This document shows, one piece after another, positions 1 through 9,272 of a stretch of DNA of 16,929 bases; position 1 is the stretch's first letter; each line of letters opens with the position of its first letter. The stretch comes from Brachionus koreanus (taxonomy: Eukaryota > Rotifera > Eurotatoria > Ploima > Brachionidae): NCBI GenBank assembly GCA_016987375.1, contig PJRA01000274.1, forward strand, positions 163,761 through 180,689, in the 5' to 3' direction. A program made the position numbers and the translations under genes. The notes beneath the pieces were generated by a model. That model had not been told where the DNA came from, did no database searches, and was given only the letters and a program-made list of their open reading frames with translations.

Positions 1-647
1 ATAATTCTATTGAAAAATAAATTCTTTACATCAGAAAAAAAACAGAATTTAATATCATTTTTTTGAGATATTCGCTTTTAATTTTTGTCCATTTACTTAT
101 GCATCACCCGTTATCACATCTATGTTTATTAAGTCTGATCTTAATTTAAATGATAATTACGACATTGATTGTAAGCCACAACCATTATCATTTTCTCATA
201 TCTTTTAAACAAATCTTTATCGGTAAAATTAAATTATCAAAAATTAAAATTAAAAACTGAAATTATGTATTTATTTATTTAATTTACTTGAAAAATTTAA
301 CTTATTTATTATTCATTTTTTTTCAATTTTATTTTTTTTATTTTAATAAACATAACCCTGAAGGGGCGAAAGCCCAAAGGTTTTTACAAAAAAAAAGTTT
401 TTCGAAAAAAAATACTTTTGAGGTATCCTAAAATTGGAGATAAAATACGGAAAATTAGATTAGTTAGTAACGGGTTAACATAATTAGTTACACAAAACTT
501 AATTGAATTTTGTCTCTATAAAAGTTTTTCAAATTTCAACAATGGTCAATACACTTGTAGAAAAGGACAAAATTTATATGTTATTGTTGTTTATAAAAAA
601 ATTTTACTGGTGCTGAAAGTTTCGCACTTGAAAAAGGCTGAAAAATT
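1..647. other. AT-rich non-coding DNA, no gene seen
   Basis: No open frame of useful length and no RNA gene was recognised on either strand. The stretch is dominated by A/T runs. The only clear local structure is a short GC-rich hairpin near 364-375, listed separately. The last 40 bases or so may hold the decayed N-terminus of the transposase relic that follows, but too many stops are present to be sure. Confidence 0.6.
364..375 (+). repeat. Short GC hairpin with GAAA tetraloop
   Basis: The 12 bases read GGGC-GAAA-GCCC, a perfect 4-bp stem closing a GNRA-type loop. It sits in surroundings that are nearly all A/T and is followed by an A-rich run. It could be a folded RNA element, the end of a small repeat, or chance. 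No hammerhead core (CTGATGA) is present, so it is not that ribozyme. Confidence 0.35.
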
Positions 648-1365
648 ATAATGTAAAAAATCCAAATATTTCAAAAGCCGATGCTGCGAACCACTTTATC
701 TAGGAGGGCACTATACTATACTATTTATTAGTCTACGGTTATTTTCATACCTAACATATATCAATTGAAAACTAAAAGGCCAAAGGCAAATAAATAAAAA
801 AAAATCTGGTCGTCCAACATCGAGCAAAGAAAATACTGGCTAAACTCAAAAATTGACAAATAGAAAAGGTGTAAGTCAGCGAAAAATTGGAGGAAAATTC
901 ATCAGTGTTCATCATTTTTCATTAGTCGACAACTAGATAAAATGAAAATTTCTTATCAAAAATGTGAAAAACACCGAAGCCAAGCGACTCAAAGCACAAA
1001 AAACTGCCAAAAATCGTAAATCGCCTCTATGAAGAGCAAAACATCATGAACAATGAAAAATATTTTTGTTTTGCTAGTAATGAAATACTAGGTATTAAAT
1101 AGATGACAAAGAAAAATGTCGGATAGCATTTTCTCAGCACGTAATATCAAAGCCTTTTTTTCGCTTGTCGAAATCAACTGTGTTCAACTCAAATGTTTAT
1201 ATCTTAGAATGCTTGGAAAAATTTTCCACAAGCAAGTCCAATATAGAACTTTTGGGTATCTTGGCACAGAAATATGTCTATGAAAGCAACAATAAGACAA
1301 CAATTGATTCGACGAATTTAAACATGTTAAACATGCTAAGCCTTGGCTGGTTAAATGCAAATTAA
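648..1365 (+). pseudogene. Decayed Tc1/mariner-type transposase
   Basis: Conceptual translation across shifting frames gives a recognisable series of Tc1/mariner transposase pieces. These are an N-terminal helix-turn-helix piece near 652-693 (NPNISKADAANHFI), a GRP linker near 808 (KKSGRPTSSKEN), a second HTH near 850-900 (NRKGVSQRKIGGKF), a basic stretch (KISYQKCEKTPK), the block around the first catalytic Asp near 1049-1070 (NNEKYFCFASNE), a NVYI-ECL piece near 1192, and the block around the last catalytic residue near 1226-1255 (PQASPI-stop-NFW). It is dead: there are several stops and frameshifts, Asn stands where the first Asp is expected, a TAG stands at 1244-1246 where IENFW should supply the catalytic Glu, and the segment with the second Asp is deleted. 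The 66-codon open frame at 1165-1365 is only its longest surviving fragment. Family membership is from motif memory, not a search. Confidence 0.72.
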
Positions 1366-1806
1366 TTGCTTCCTTTCAGTCACTTGAAAATATTTTTTAA
1401 TAAAAAAACTTGTTTAAACAAAAAAATAAACTAAGATTGTATTTAAATTTTAAATTTTGCTGTGAATTTGTCATAAAAAAAAGAAAAACGCTTTGAATAA
1501 ATTATTAAGATAATATTGTTTTTTAATACAGGGATTATTGATGTTTCCTGAAGATTTGTTAGAAAAAATTCAAGCCCTTAACTAAGGAATGGAAAAAAGC
1601 GAAATCAAAAAAATTTCATTCAATCAATTATTTTTTTACTCAAAGCTTTTTTTTTAATTCAAAACTGTCGAAGGAGCATATTATTGCACAATCTTCAAAG
1701 ATAGAAAAAAAATTATTCTTTTTTTTTATTAATTCAGGAAAAAATTGACCATTTTGAACACAGTGGTCAGTCATATCCAGTCATAGACTATTATTTTTCC
1801 CAGGTA
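1366..1806. other. AT-rich spacer between two element relics
   Basis: No gene is seen. Near 1766-1783 the octamer CAGTCATA occurs twice, separated by two bases. A TTTTTTAATACAG run at about 1518-1530 looks like a splice acceptor and is followed by 17 open codons (GLLMFPEDLLEKIQALN) before a stop. No upstream exon could be linked to it, so I do not call an exon. The segment may still include the 3' part of the transposase relic. Confidence 0.5.
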
Positions 1807-1831
1807 AAGGCGCTTCAATATGATAGTTGAC
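1807..1831 (+). repeat. Left terminal inverted repeat
   Basis: This 25-bp end pairs with 2776-2800 with four mismatches. TA at 1805-1806 lies immediately outside. Confidence 0.72.
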
Positions 1832-2235
1832 TTTTTTTATCATGATAGTTATGAAATCTTTTTATATGCTTTTTAACTAAGTTAACTATGTTGATTTCAA
1901 ATTTGAAATCTGTTTTTGAAAAAAAAAAGTTTTTGAGTTACTGGACATTCGTTACTTGTATATTTTAATGCATATATTAAAATTAAATTATATTAAATTT
2001 ACTTACTAAACAATGTCTGAAATTAAATAAATTACCATTTTAATTCAAAAATAAAGTTACATCATCATAAATTCTAAACGCCTAATATCACGTTTTTTCG
2101 ATTTTTTTGTATATTGAAAGTGAATTCCACTGCTTACAGATTTTTTTTTCCTTGGTTAATTAGACTATTCCCTATAATTGTGCGGAAGACGATTTTTTAT
2201 TCAAGCTTTAGTTTTGTTGTTTTTTGAGTCCAAAA

Positions 2236-2565
2236 ATGCCTATTTCTCTAAAAAATAAACTTGCTAGTATGAGCAATTTGGGTAAGCAAATAGCAAAAAG
2301 GTCAGAATCGTCATTAATAACAATACAGAATCTAAAGCTAACATGAATATCAATTCTCCTATGAGCACTCACTTCACCACCCATTGATTATGAAATAGCA
2401 GAAAACGATAAGTTTTGTCAAACAGATTTATCTTTTTTTCATATAGAAAAATCAACAGAAACTAAGGTCTTTAATGAACAAAACAAAAACATCACAAATC
2501 TTCATAAATTTCTCAATATTAATTTTCTTGCTGATTTTTTTTGTGTCTTTTTTAGTATGGTTTAG
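2236..2565 (+). pseudogene. Interrupted reading frame inside the TIR element
   Basis: One reading frame runs from ATG 2236 to TAG 2563-2565 and is broken only by TGA at 2344-2346 and 2362-2364. The first 36 codons begin MPISLKNKLASMSNLGKQ. The last 66 codons (from 2365) include PPIDYEIAENDKFCQTD. Codon choice and hydrophilic content look more like a real protein than random AT-rich DNA. I do not recognise a domain. It may be what is left of the protein carried by the surrounding element, or a captured host fragment. Confidence 0.4.
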
Positions 2566-2775
2566 TTTGGTTAAAAACATAACCGTGTTTACTGGCGATA
2601 TGTCAAATCGCCTTACAAAATGAAATATTTTTTTACAGCCTGATGTGTGCTTTTTTATTTATTTTAATCGGTTAAAGCCAACAAATGGTTCCGATGGCTA
2701 AATATTGTTGTATCCTATATTACTAGATTCACAAAAAATAATCATAAAAACACAAAAAAACTAAGGTTGTCGATG

Positions 2776-2800
2776 GTCAACTATCAAATTGAGGCGCATA
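2776..2800 (-). repeat. Right terminal inverted repeat
   Basis: The reverse complement matches 1807-1831 at 21 of 25 bases. TA at 2801-2802 lies immediately outside. Confidence 0.72.
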
Positions 2801-2805
2801 TACTA

Positions 2806-2952
2806 ACTGACAATCGCCAGATAGCCACTGCACGCACTATAAACATTAGTGCCACCGATAAGCACTTTTATTAGTCTTCTGGAGCTTTTATCCTGGTCGC
2901 CAGTTGTAATTTTTACATTAGTACCCTTGGGCCCGTCTATCCGATCCCCTCG
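2806..2952 (-). pseudogene. GC-richer 49-codon open frame, possible coding relic
   Basis: The minus strand is open for 49 codons between TAA (2955-2953) and TAG (2805-2803). It has no ATG at its start. The translation includes RIDGPKGTNVKITTGDQDK and later GGTNVYSACSGYLAIV. Base composition is much richer in G and C than the surroundings. The motif GGYACTAATGT followed by CTGGCGAY occurs twice, hinting at an internal repeat. I do not recognise the family. It may be an exon or an element fragment cut by the TIR insertion beside it. Confidence 0.35.
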
Positions 2953-3002
2953 TTAGACGTTTAAGAGCAACTAATTTTAGAAGGAATCGGTATGCGATAA
3001 GC

Positions 3003-3552
3003 AAATGCTTTTAGAAATATCGATAATCAATCAAAAATCGAAAAAAGCCGATGCTAGTGAGCATTCCAAATAATCAACTCATTTTATGAACAGGTCAACA
3101 TTTCAAAGACTAGTCAAGAAGACATCTCATTTTAAGAAAGCAAAGTTGGACAGGTTAGAAAACAGCAAGAAATCAAACATATTTTTTAGCTGTTATTTAA
3201 TGATTTTCTTCTAGAACTAAAAAATTCTAGTTAATTTTAAGCTTTTTATTTTAAAGTTGTCTCAAAATTTAATTGAATCTATTTTTGGGACGATGATTTA
3301 ACAACTTCGTAACAAATTTAGTAGAGAGATATCAAAATTTTTCTTGTTAATCCAAAAAACGAAAATAAAAATTAAAAATCATTGTATTTTTATTTTAAAA
3401 CGTATAAGATAAGAACAAAAAGCTTTTTGACCATTAAAAATAAAAATCTTTATTGAAATTCATGTTTTATTCAAATGGTTAATTATTTAAATGAATGAAT
3501 TAAGTGTTCTCAATAAATTAACATTCAAAATTATTTCAGTTAAATAATGAAT
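3003..3552. other. AT-rich DNA 3' of the channel gene, with a possible second HTH relic
   Basis: Near 3032-3075 the plus strand reads NQKSKKADASEHSK then a stop. It shares a 13-mer (AAAAGCCGATGCT, 3043-3055) with the N-terminal part of the transposase relic (673-685). The remainder up to the channel stop codon is AT-rich and contains the channel's 3' UTR and poly(A) signals. No other gene is seen. Confidence 0.4.
3449..3471 (-). terminator. Poly(A) signals of the DEG/ENaC gene
   Basis: On the minus strand AATAAA occurs at 3471-3466 and again at 3454-3449, about 82 and 99 bases after the stop codon. Both are at a normal distance for a 3' UTR; which one is used cannot be told. Confidence 0.5.
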
Positions 3553-5338
3553 TTATTTTGATTCAAATTTAGCTTTAATCTTTTTTTTTTCATTTTTATA
3601 TTTTCCATAAGTTCTAATTAAATTAATAAACATTTCCAATATTTCAATTAAAGTAAGAAAGCTTGCTCCCATAAAAAGACCTAATTGTCCACCAATTAAG
3701 CCCAACATTGTATCAAAAGTCATTGCTGGCGTTTCTTTTATAAAATTATAATGCAAGTTTTCATAAAAAATTGAAAGCATTAATGCAGAAGATCTAAGGT
3801 CTGATTTTTCGGGTGTTTTTTTTGTTAAAGTCTGACTGGTTGTACTCAAGGTAGTAAATCCTTTTAGGACTGAAGTAGTTGATACTGGTGATAATGTTGT
3901 GGTTTGTGTATCTGGAGGAGAAAATGAAACTGGTGGATGAAATTTATCCATAAGATCACCTTGACATGCTAAAATATAAGCATAATACTGAGTTGGATAA
4001 ATTGATTGACTTATACTTGTTGAATAAATAACTTGATTGCAATCATTGGGACAAAATCCACCACAAACTTGATCAATATTTTTATTCGAATCAAAATCAT
4101 CTCTTTGATTTTTAACACATGCTAATTTTTCTTTATTATTGCAAATTGTTAAATTCCTATCAACTACCGGAATACTTGGATCAGCACATTCACAATTCGG
4201 AACTATTTGTTCATATTGTAGGCATATTTCATAGCACAATTTCTGATAATATCTTGATATTGATAAGGTATATTTATGATAATCAGAATCGCTAGCTAAA
4301 AGTGTATTTGGATCACTTCTGCAATTGCTGTATGGTGGTGGTTCTTTTGAGTAATTTGTTCGAGAAATAGCCACATATGTTGCTGCTCCTGTTGATACCT
4401 CTATTCCATCATATTTAAGTATTGGTCTCACACCTCTCTCATGAATTACAACTTTGATTCCTTCTTTAATTGAATAAAAGTCTTGTTTTCCACTAACACC
4501 AACAAATATTTCCATTCTTAAACCATTGTCAGGACCTGACTTGCTTGTTTTTAAGTTGTCTCTTTTTTGGTTATTTCCATCAAATAAATCATTAAAGGTA
4601 TAGCAATTACCGAAATCATTGTCTCGGAACCAATGAAAATCTTGAGTAGAGCATTCTTCATTATTGTAAAAACAACTGATCATCATTGTATCAATTGTAA
4701 ATCCTTTTGCTTTTATATCATCTGTTGACAAGTTTTTATCAGAAGTTGCATGAGCTTTAATTATACTCCTTATCTCATCAATTTTTAAAATAGCAGTTTC
4801 ATTCTCAGTTATTGAAACTTTAGGACTTAATGAATTTTCCATCATTATATTTTGTAGATAGATTCCAGTAGACTCATCTGTTCCAAAATCAAATGGATTT
4901 AGATTGCAAATGGTAATTGCAGGAAAAGGCGATGGTGAATCTGAAACTATTTTGTAGCTGACTACAACTTCATATTTTAAATATGTTAAAATTATGGAAA
5001 CCACAGCTTTTTAAATTAAAAAAAAATATAAAAGGTAATTTTTTAGATTTCAATAAAATTTCTTTGTCAAAATTACTGTAAATACAATAACCCATAAAAC
5101 ATAAGACCAGAATTAGCCATACAATTCTAATAATCCAACTGTCTGTTCTAGCCATATTAGAAAATCCATGACTGGTAGTATTTTCGCACCATTCTTTTAC
5201 ACATTTTTTGATCAGTTTTTGTACGTCATGATCTTCTTGTTTTTTTTTTTCACCAGATTCCAAAAAAAATTTTTCTTTATTGGTTGTAGGTAAAGGCAAG
5301 ACTTTTTTTGATGGAGTCGCCACTCTATGTTGACTCAT
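3553..5338 (-). CDS. DEG/ENaC-family (amiloride-sensitive type) sodium channel subunit
   Basis: This is a trimeric cation-channel subunit of the plasma membrane. Predicted exons are 5338-5077 and 5006-3553, with a 70-bp intron (5076-5007, GTAATT...AAG, phase 1), giving 571 aa. The family layout is complete: a cytoplasmic N-terminus with the His-Gly gating motif (SHG, H57-G58), TM1 about 68-97, the post-TM1 motif FPAITICN (115-122), a Cys-rich ectodomain with GNCYTFN (219-225) and CGGFCPNDC (402-410), TM2, and the selectivity filter G-A-S (534-536). Two features are odd. A Ser/Thr-rich tract (about 449-485) is inserted before the last ectodomain strand, like a mucin-type glycosylated loop. Leu524 stands where ASICs have Asp in the GDIGGQ motif at the pore entrance. 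The open frame of exon 2 alone has only a GTG at its head, so the splice to exon 1 is needed. The ligand (peptide, acid, force) cannot be told. Confidence 0.92.
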
Positions 5339-5350
5339 TCTATAAAAATA
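5339..5350 (-). promoter_or_regulatory. Splice-acceptor-like TTTTTATAG one base before the channel ATG
   Basis: Reading the minus strand, the start codon is preceded by ATATTTTTATAG-A, that is a T-rich tract and AG at 5341-5340 with one base left before ATG. This fits a 3' splice site for a spliced leader or a 5' UTR intron. In DNA this AT-rich it could also be chance. Confidence 0.3.
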
Positions 5351-6959
5351 TCTAAATTAACTAACTTTTTTTATTTTTTATTTTAAATTTGTGATATAGT
5401 GGTTCTCCGCTTTTTTTACAACTATTTCCATAATAATATAGATTTATCAAATAAATAAGTTGTTAATATACTCTATGATTATTCTTATTAATTCTATACG
5501 TATGTGTAAGCATCAGACATTTTTTAATGTTTTTTTAAATTAAAAATATTTTTAAAAAAAACTAAAAAAATTTTACCAGGTAATATGATTTATTAAAGAA
5601 AATTTTAAAATCTAAAATATAATTAAAAAAACATTTATATGAAAAATTTATTCAAAAGATACGAGGGTTTACATATTTTCCAAATGAGTCAAAATGAATC
5701 GGGTATAGTTTATTTTTACTTTATAAGATTTAGTAGCAGTCGTAAATAGAACAGTAAATAGAATATATGTTGATAGTTTGTTTAAAATTGTCGCAACCCT
5801 TTTTGTGAAGAAATTAAATCTTATTAGAAAATATTTCATTTTTTCTTTTTTAATAGGTCTAATGTAAGATCTGAGATTATATTTTTTTTCAGTATTTAAA
5901 CTAGGATCTTTCGAATTAGATTAGGAATTTATAGCTTATTAACAGTCTTCAATATCTGAATAAGGACATCTTTATGCCTTTAATTCTGAAAATTTATCAG
6001 ATTCATTTTGTTCAATTTATCAACATAATAAAGTTTTCTCAGTTCTGGCCCCTGTATCGCCGCTCTTCTTAGAACCTTTTTCAAATAATACATAACATAT
6101 CTTAACTTTTAGCCTTTAAAATTGAATTAACATCGGAAATCGAAATATTTTACTAAAAATTTTAATATTTAATAACATTAGTTTAACATTATTTAGTGTT
6201 TTAATTTATTAAAGAATTACTTAAAATATAAAATTTTGATATTACTTTATAAAATTATTTTAGTTTTTTTATAAAATATTTATGAATTAAAAAAACCTGA
6301 AAAATACTTGGTGCTTTTAGTGTTAAGAAAAAAATGGAACTACTTTATTTGATAAAAATAATGAATTTGTTTGTAAATTTTAATTGTGTTTTTTTGTTAA
6401 ACTTGAAAAAATAGCTTCAGTTTTGCCATTCCTTTTACCATAATATAAAATCCTTTTGTTAAATGACTAAATTTTTCTATTTTAATCAATAACTTAATTA
6501 TCGAAATGGCTTGATTTTTAGAAATTTAAATGTGAATTTTTTATTTTAAAGAAAATGAAAAAATCTTTAATTTTCTCACTTTTATAACTAAATTTAAATA
6601 TTAAGAATCAACCTACGAATGTTTTGGTTTTAACCAATTAAAATTTAAATTCTTTTCAAATTTTGTTTAAAGTGAAATAAATTGTTTTTAAAACTTTTTT
6701 TTAAAATCAAGTTTGTAAATAAAATAAAACTTGAATTTGATTTCAGGAAGTTGATAAAATATTGATTTCAATCTTCAACTTCTAAAATGATTTCGCTTTC
6801 ATTTTTGAATAAACAAGAAGCACATTTTTTCAAAATTCCTTTCAAGAAAAGCAATTATGGTTTTCTCAGCTTTAAATTAAAACAATTTAAGTCTTTTTAT
6901 TAAAAACGAAATTTTAACTTAGATTGTTACAGAAAACAATTAAATAAATAGCAATTTAT

Positions 6960-6965
6960 TTTATT
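6960..6965 (-). terminator. Poly(A) signal of the tRNase Z gene
   Basis: AATAAA on the minus strand at 6965-6960 lies 14 bases after the TAG stop codon, implying a very short 3' UTR. Confidence 0.55.
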
Positions 6966-6979
6966 GTTGATTTTAATAG

Positions 6980-8273
6980 CTAAATTTTATATGAAAAAAT
7001 ATCTTCCGCTGCGATACAATTTCCTGTATAAAATGTCTTTACTTCATTAATCAGTTTATGCACCGATTGAATCTCACCATCTGATTCTAGATTTTCTCGA
7101 TCGATATTTTTTTCAACAAAGTAACTCAATGGTTTATATCTTTGACTAAAATGATTTAATATTAAACATTTTGCACTAATACTATTTGCGATTTTTGCAG
7201 CCATGCTGGGTGTTGAATGTCCATTTGAAACAGCTTTTTCTTTTAAACTCTCTTCAAGTGTACATTCATGAATTAACAAGTCACTATTTTTTGCTATTTC
7301 AATACTTTTCTCTGGAACATCGTAGCAATCTCCTAAAATAGTGACTTTTTTACCAGGTTTTGATGGCCCTAAAAAATCACTAGCTTCAAGCTTAAAGAAA
7401 ATTTTAAACTAGAAAATAAACTTAAAGTAAATAGCTTTAAAACACTACAATTTTGCCACTGTCCAATTTGACATTTTCTCCTGATTTGATTTTTTTATAT
7501 AAAGGTCCTGGAGTCAATCCAGCAGCCTTTAAAGCTTCGACATTTAAACTTCCTTTCTGAGGCTTCTGTTCGATTACAAAACCAAAAGTTGGTATTCTAT
7601 GCCTTATCCAAATAGCTTTTATATTAATCTGTTCTGTTTCAAACCTGTAAAAAGTCTAACAAAGAATAAATATACAAAATTAACCCAAAATTACAAATTC
7701 CAATGTTCATTTTTATTTATTGATATTTGTTTTCCTAAAATTTCACTGGGATGCAAATATGAATCTTCATTTTCAATAATTTTCCATTTCTTGACTTTTT
7801 TGTTTAATTTTATTTATTTTTTTCGATTTATTTTACTTTTATGTCATCAGGGATTTGTTCATCAATCGGAATTAATTCATGTACTGTATATGGATAAGTA
7901 ACTAAAGAACGTGACAATTCAAGAGAGGTTCTCAGAAATCGTCTAAGTCCAATCGGACCATAAATTTCTAGCTTTTTATTCTCGACAATGTTTTGGCCAA
8001 TGGTGCACATTAATCCAGGCAAACCGAAAATGTGATCACCATGCAAATGAGTCACAAAAATCTTTGTAACTTTTCCTGGTTTCACAGTTGATTTCATAAA
8101 TTGAGTTTGTGTTCCTTCTCCAGCGTCAAATAGCCAAACATCACCTTCTATATTCCTCAATTAAGTAATTTCTTCATTTAAATAATATAAAAACCGTATC
8201 GGAAGCATGTGGCTGAAGCGCCTCGAACAGGTGTAGGATTATTTGATCCAGTTCCTAGGAATATTATCTCCAT
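6980..8273 (-). CDS. ELAC1: Short-form tRNase Z (zinc phosphodiesterase ELAC1-like)
   Basis: This metallo-beta-lactamase-fold endonuclease trims tRNA 3' trailers or repairs tRNA 3' ends. Predicted exons are 8273-8195, 8147-7837, 7789-7695, 7644-7449 and 7390-6980. The introns are 47, 47, 50 and 58 bp and all frames join. The product is 363 aa, the length I recall for human ELAC1. Zinc and catalytic residues are all visible: FLGTGSNNPTP at the N-terminus, the HLHGDH motif (60-65, including D64 and H65), GDC with D248, IHEC at 268, NGHSTP with H285, and HFSQRYKP at 307. The start at 8273 is chosen because MEIIFLGTG matches the family start; the same frame is open upstream to an ATG at 8360 but that lacks homology. 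The end of exon 4 is ambiguous by one codon (GTAGTG or GTGTTT donor). All active-site residues are present, so the enzyme should be functional. Confidence 0.93.
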
Positions 8274-9272
8274 TTTTCTATGAAATTTATAAAATTTTAT
8301 TGAATATTCAATGTTGAATTTTATTTTAATAGCAGATATATATTTACATATATATTTCATTTTATTTTGAAATTTTTACTAATTATTTAATAATTATTAG
8401 AAATTAAATTGAGTTTTTAATTTGTCTCAAAAATATTTGATTTAAATTTTTTGCTGAAAAATTAAAAAAAGAAAAAATTTTTTAAGAAAAATAATAATGA
8501 TAGTTTTGTAGCAATTTCTTGATCAATAAAAAGTATTTTATTTTAAATTAATTTTAAAAAAATACATGCAAATTATATTTTTGAATATCAGAACAAATTA
8601 TTTTGTTTTCATTTTGAGTTTCTTCTTTGATTATTTTCTATTCTTGAATAATTACTTTTAAAAATTTTTGAATATTTTATTTAGCTTCTTTGTTCTTTTA
8701 TTGGAAAGCAATGAATGAATATTAAGATGTGATGAATAAAAACAATTTTTTTAACTTTTAAAAATTTTTTAAAATAAAACCGTTATTTTTTAATACCAAA
8801 TATTTTGTTTTTTTTTCTATAACGTTCATAAAAAATATGTTGCAAATTTTAGAAAGCTTTTTTTTATTTTTTTTTATTAACTATTAAAATAAAAATCTAA
8901 AAACACTCACTTGAAGTTTTTTTTCTTTTCCCAGTATATGAATCAAGATTGCAAAACTTCCTGTAACAATCAAATGAAAAATATTTAAAATTTTAAAAAA
9001 CCTAAATAAAAAAATCGAACAAAATTGTTTATTTTCGTCTGATTTATCCCGTGCATAAAAATGTACATTTAATGTTTAATTTAAAAAAAGATTTTCAAAT
9101 TTAAATTGGATAATGATTTAACTGTATAGTAGAGGCAATTAGAAACTGTAAAATAGTTAATACAAAAATTTATTTTTTAAAATTTAGCCAAAAACACCTT
9201 AAATAATTATCTAATAAATAGCTTCTTCTAATTAAAGAGAATTTGTCTTATCAAATGTTTGATAAATAATTT
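8274..9272. other. Intergenic DNA between tRNase Z and phosphonopyruvate decarboxylase genes
   Basis: About 1 kb of very AT-rich sequence with long A and T runs. Apart from the 5' flank of tRNase Z and the 3' UTR of the decarboxylase, nothing was recognised. An AATAAA on the minus strand at 9174-9169, about 100 bases after the decarboxylase stop codon, is a plausible poly(A) signal. Confidence 0.6.
8278..8292 (-). promoter_or_regulatory. Splice-acceptor-like TTTCATAG four bases before the tRNase Z ATG
   Basis: On the minus strand the start codon follows ...AAATTTCATAG-AAAA. The AG at 8279-8278 after a T-containing tract could receive a spliced leader or a 5' UTR exon. The pattern matches that before the channel gene, but the evidence is weak for one site alone. 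Confidence 0.28.

Larger units (their letters stand above)
1807..2800. mobile_element. 994-bp element with 25-bp TIRs and TA duplications
   Basis: The left end 1807-1831 and the reverse complement of the right end 2776-2800 agree at 21 of 25 positions. The shared core is GCGC-Y-TCAAT-W-TGATAGTTGAC. Each end is flanked by TA (1805-1806 and 2801-2802), the target-site duplication of Tc1/mariner-class elements. A second TGATAGTT lies just inside the left end at 1843-1850. The interior holds one broken reading frame (2236-2565) and no intact transposase, so the copy is non-autonomous or decayed. The family name is unknown. The ends differ from anything recognisable beside the transposase relic to the left, so it may be an independent insertion. 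Confidence 0.72.
5339..6979. other. Intergenic DNA between channel and tRNase Z genes
   Basis: About 1.6 kb of A/T-dominated sequence. It holds the 5' flank of the channel gene and the short 3' UTR of the tRNase Z gene. No open frame or RNA gene was recognised. A slightly less AT-rich patch near 6040-6075 has no detectable coding sense. The promoter of the channel presumably lies here, but no specific element can be named. Confidence 0.6.

Noticed and set aside
364..375. Hammerhead ribozyme
   Set aside because: The GAAA loop is present but the CTGATGA core and the other stems are not.
1165..1365. 66-codon open frame as a small gene
   Set aside because: Its content is the tail of the transposase relic read in mixed frames; it is a pseudogene fragment.
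1518..1585. Exon after TTTTTTAATACAG (GLLMFPEDLLEKIQALN)
   Set aside because: It is only 17 codons, with no upstream exon or recognisable family to support it.
540..1766. TTCAA(C)AATGGTCAAT near 538-554 and its inverse near 1744-1760 as terminal repeats of the mariner relic
   Set aside because: The match is about 15 bases with an indel, has no clear TA boundaries, and is too weak in AT-rich DNA.
7599..7901. 100-codon plus-strand open frame
   Set aside because: It lies antisense to tRNase Z exons 2-4 and its Phe/Leu/Tyr-rich translation is typical of AT-rich shadow frames.
8178..8360. Upstream ATG (8360) as the tRNase Z start
   Set aside because: The added 29 residues have no family counterpart, while MEIIFLGTG at 8273 matches the usual start.
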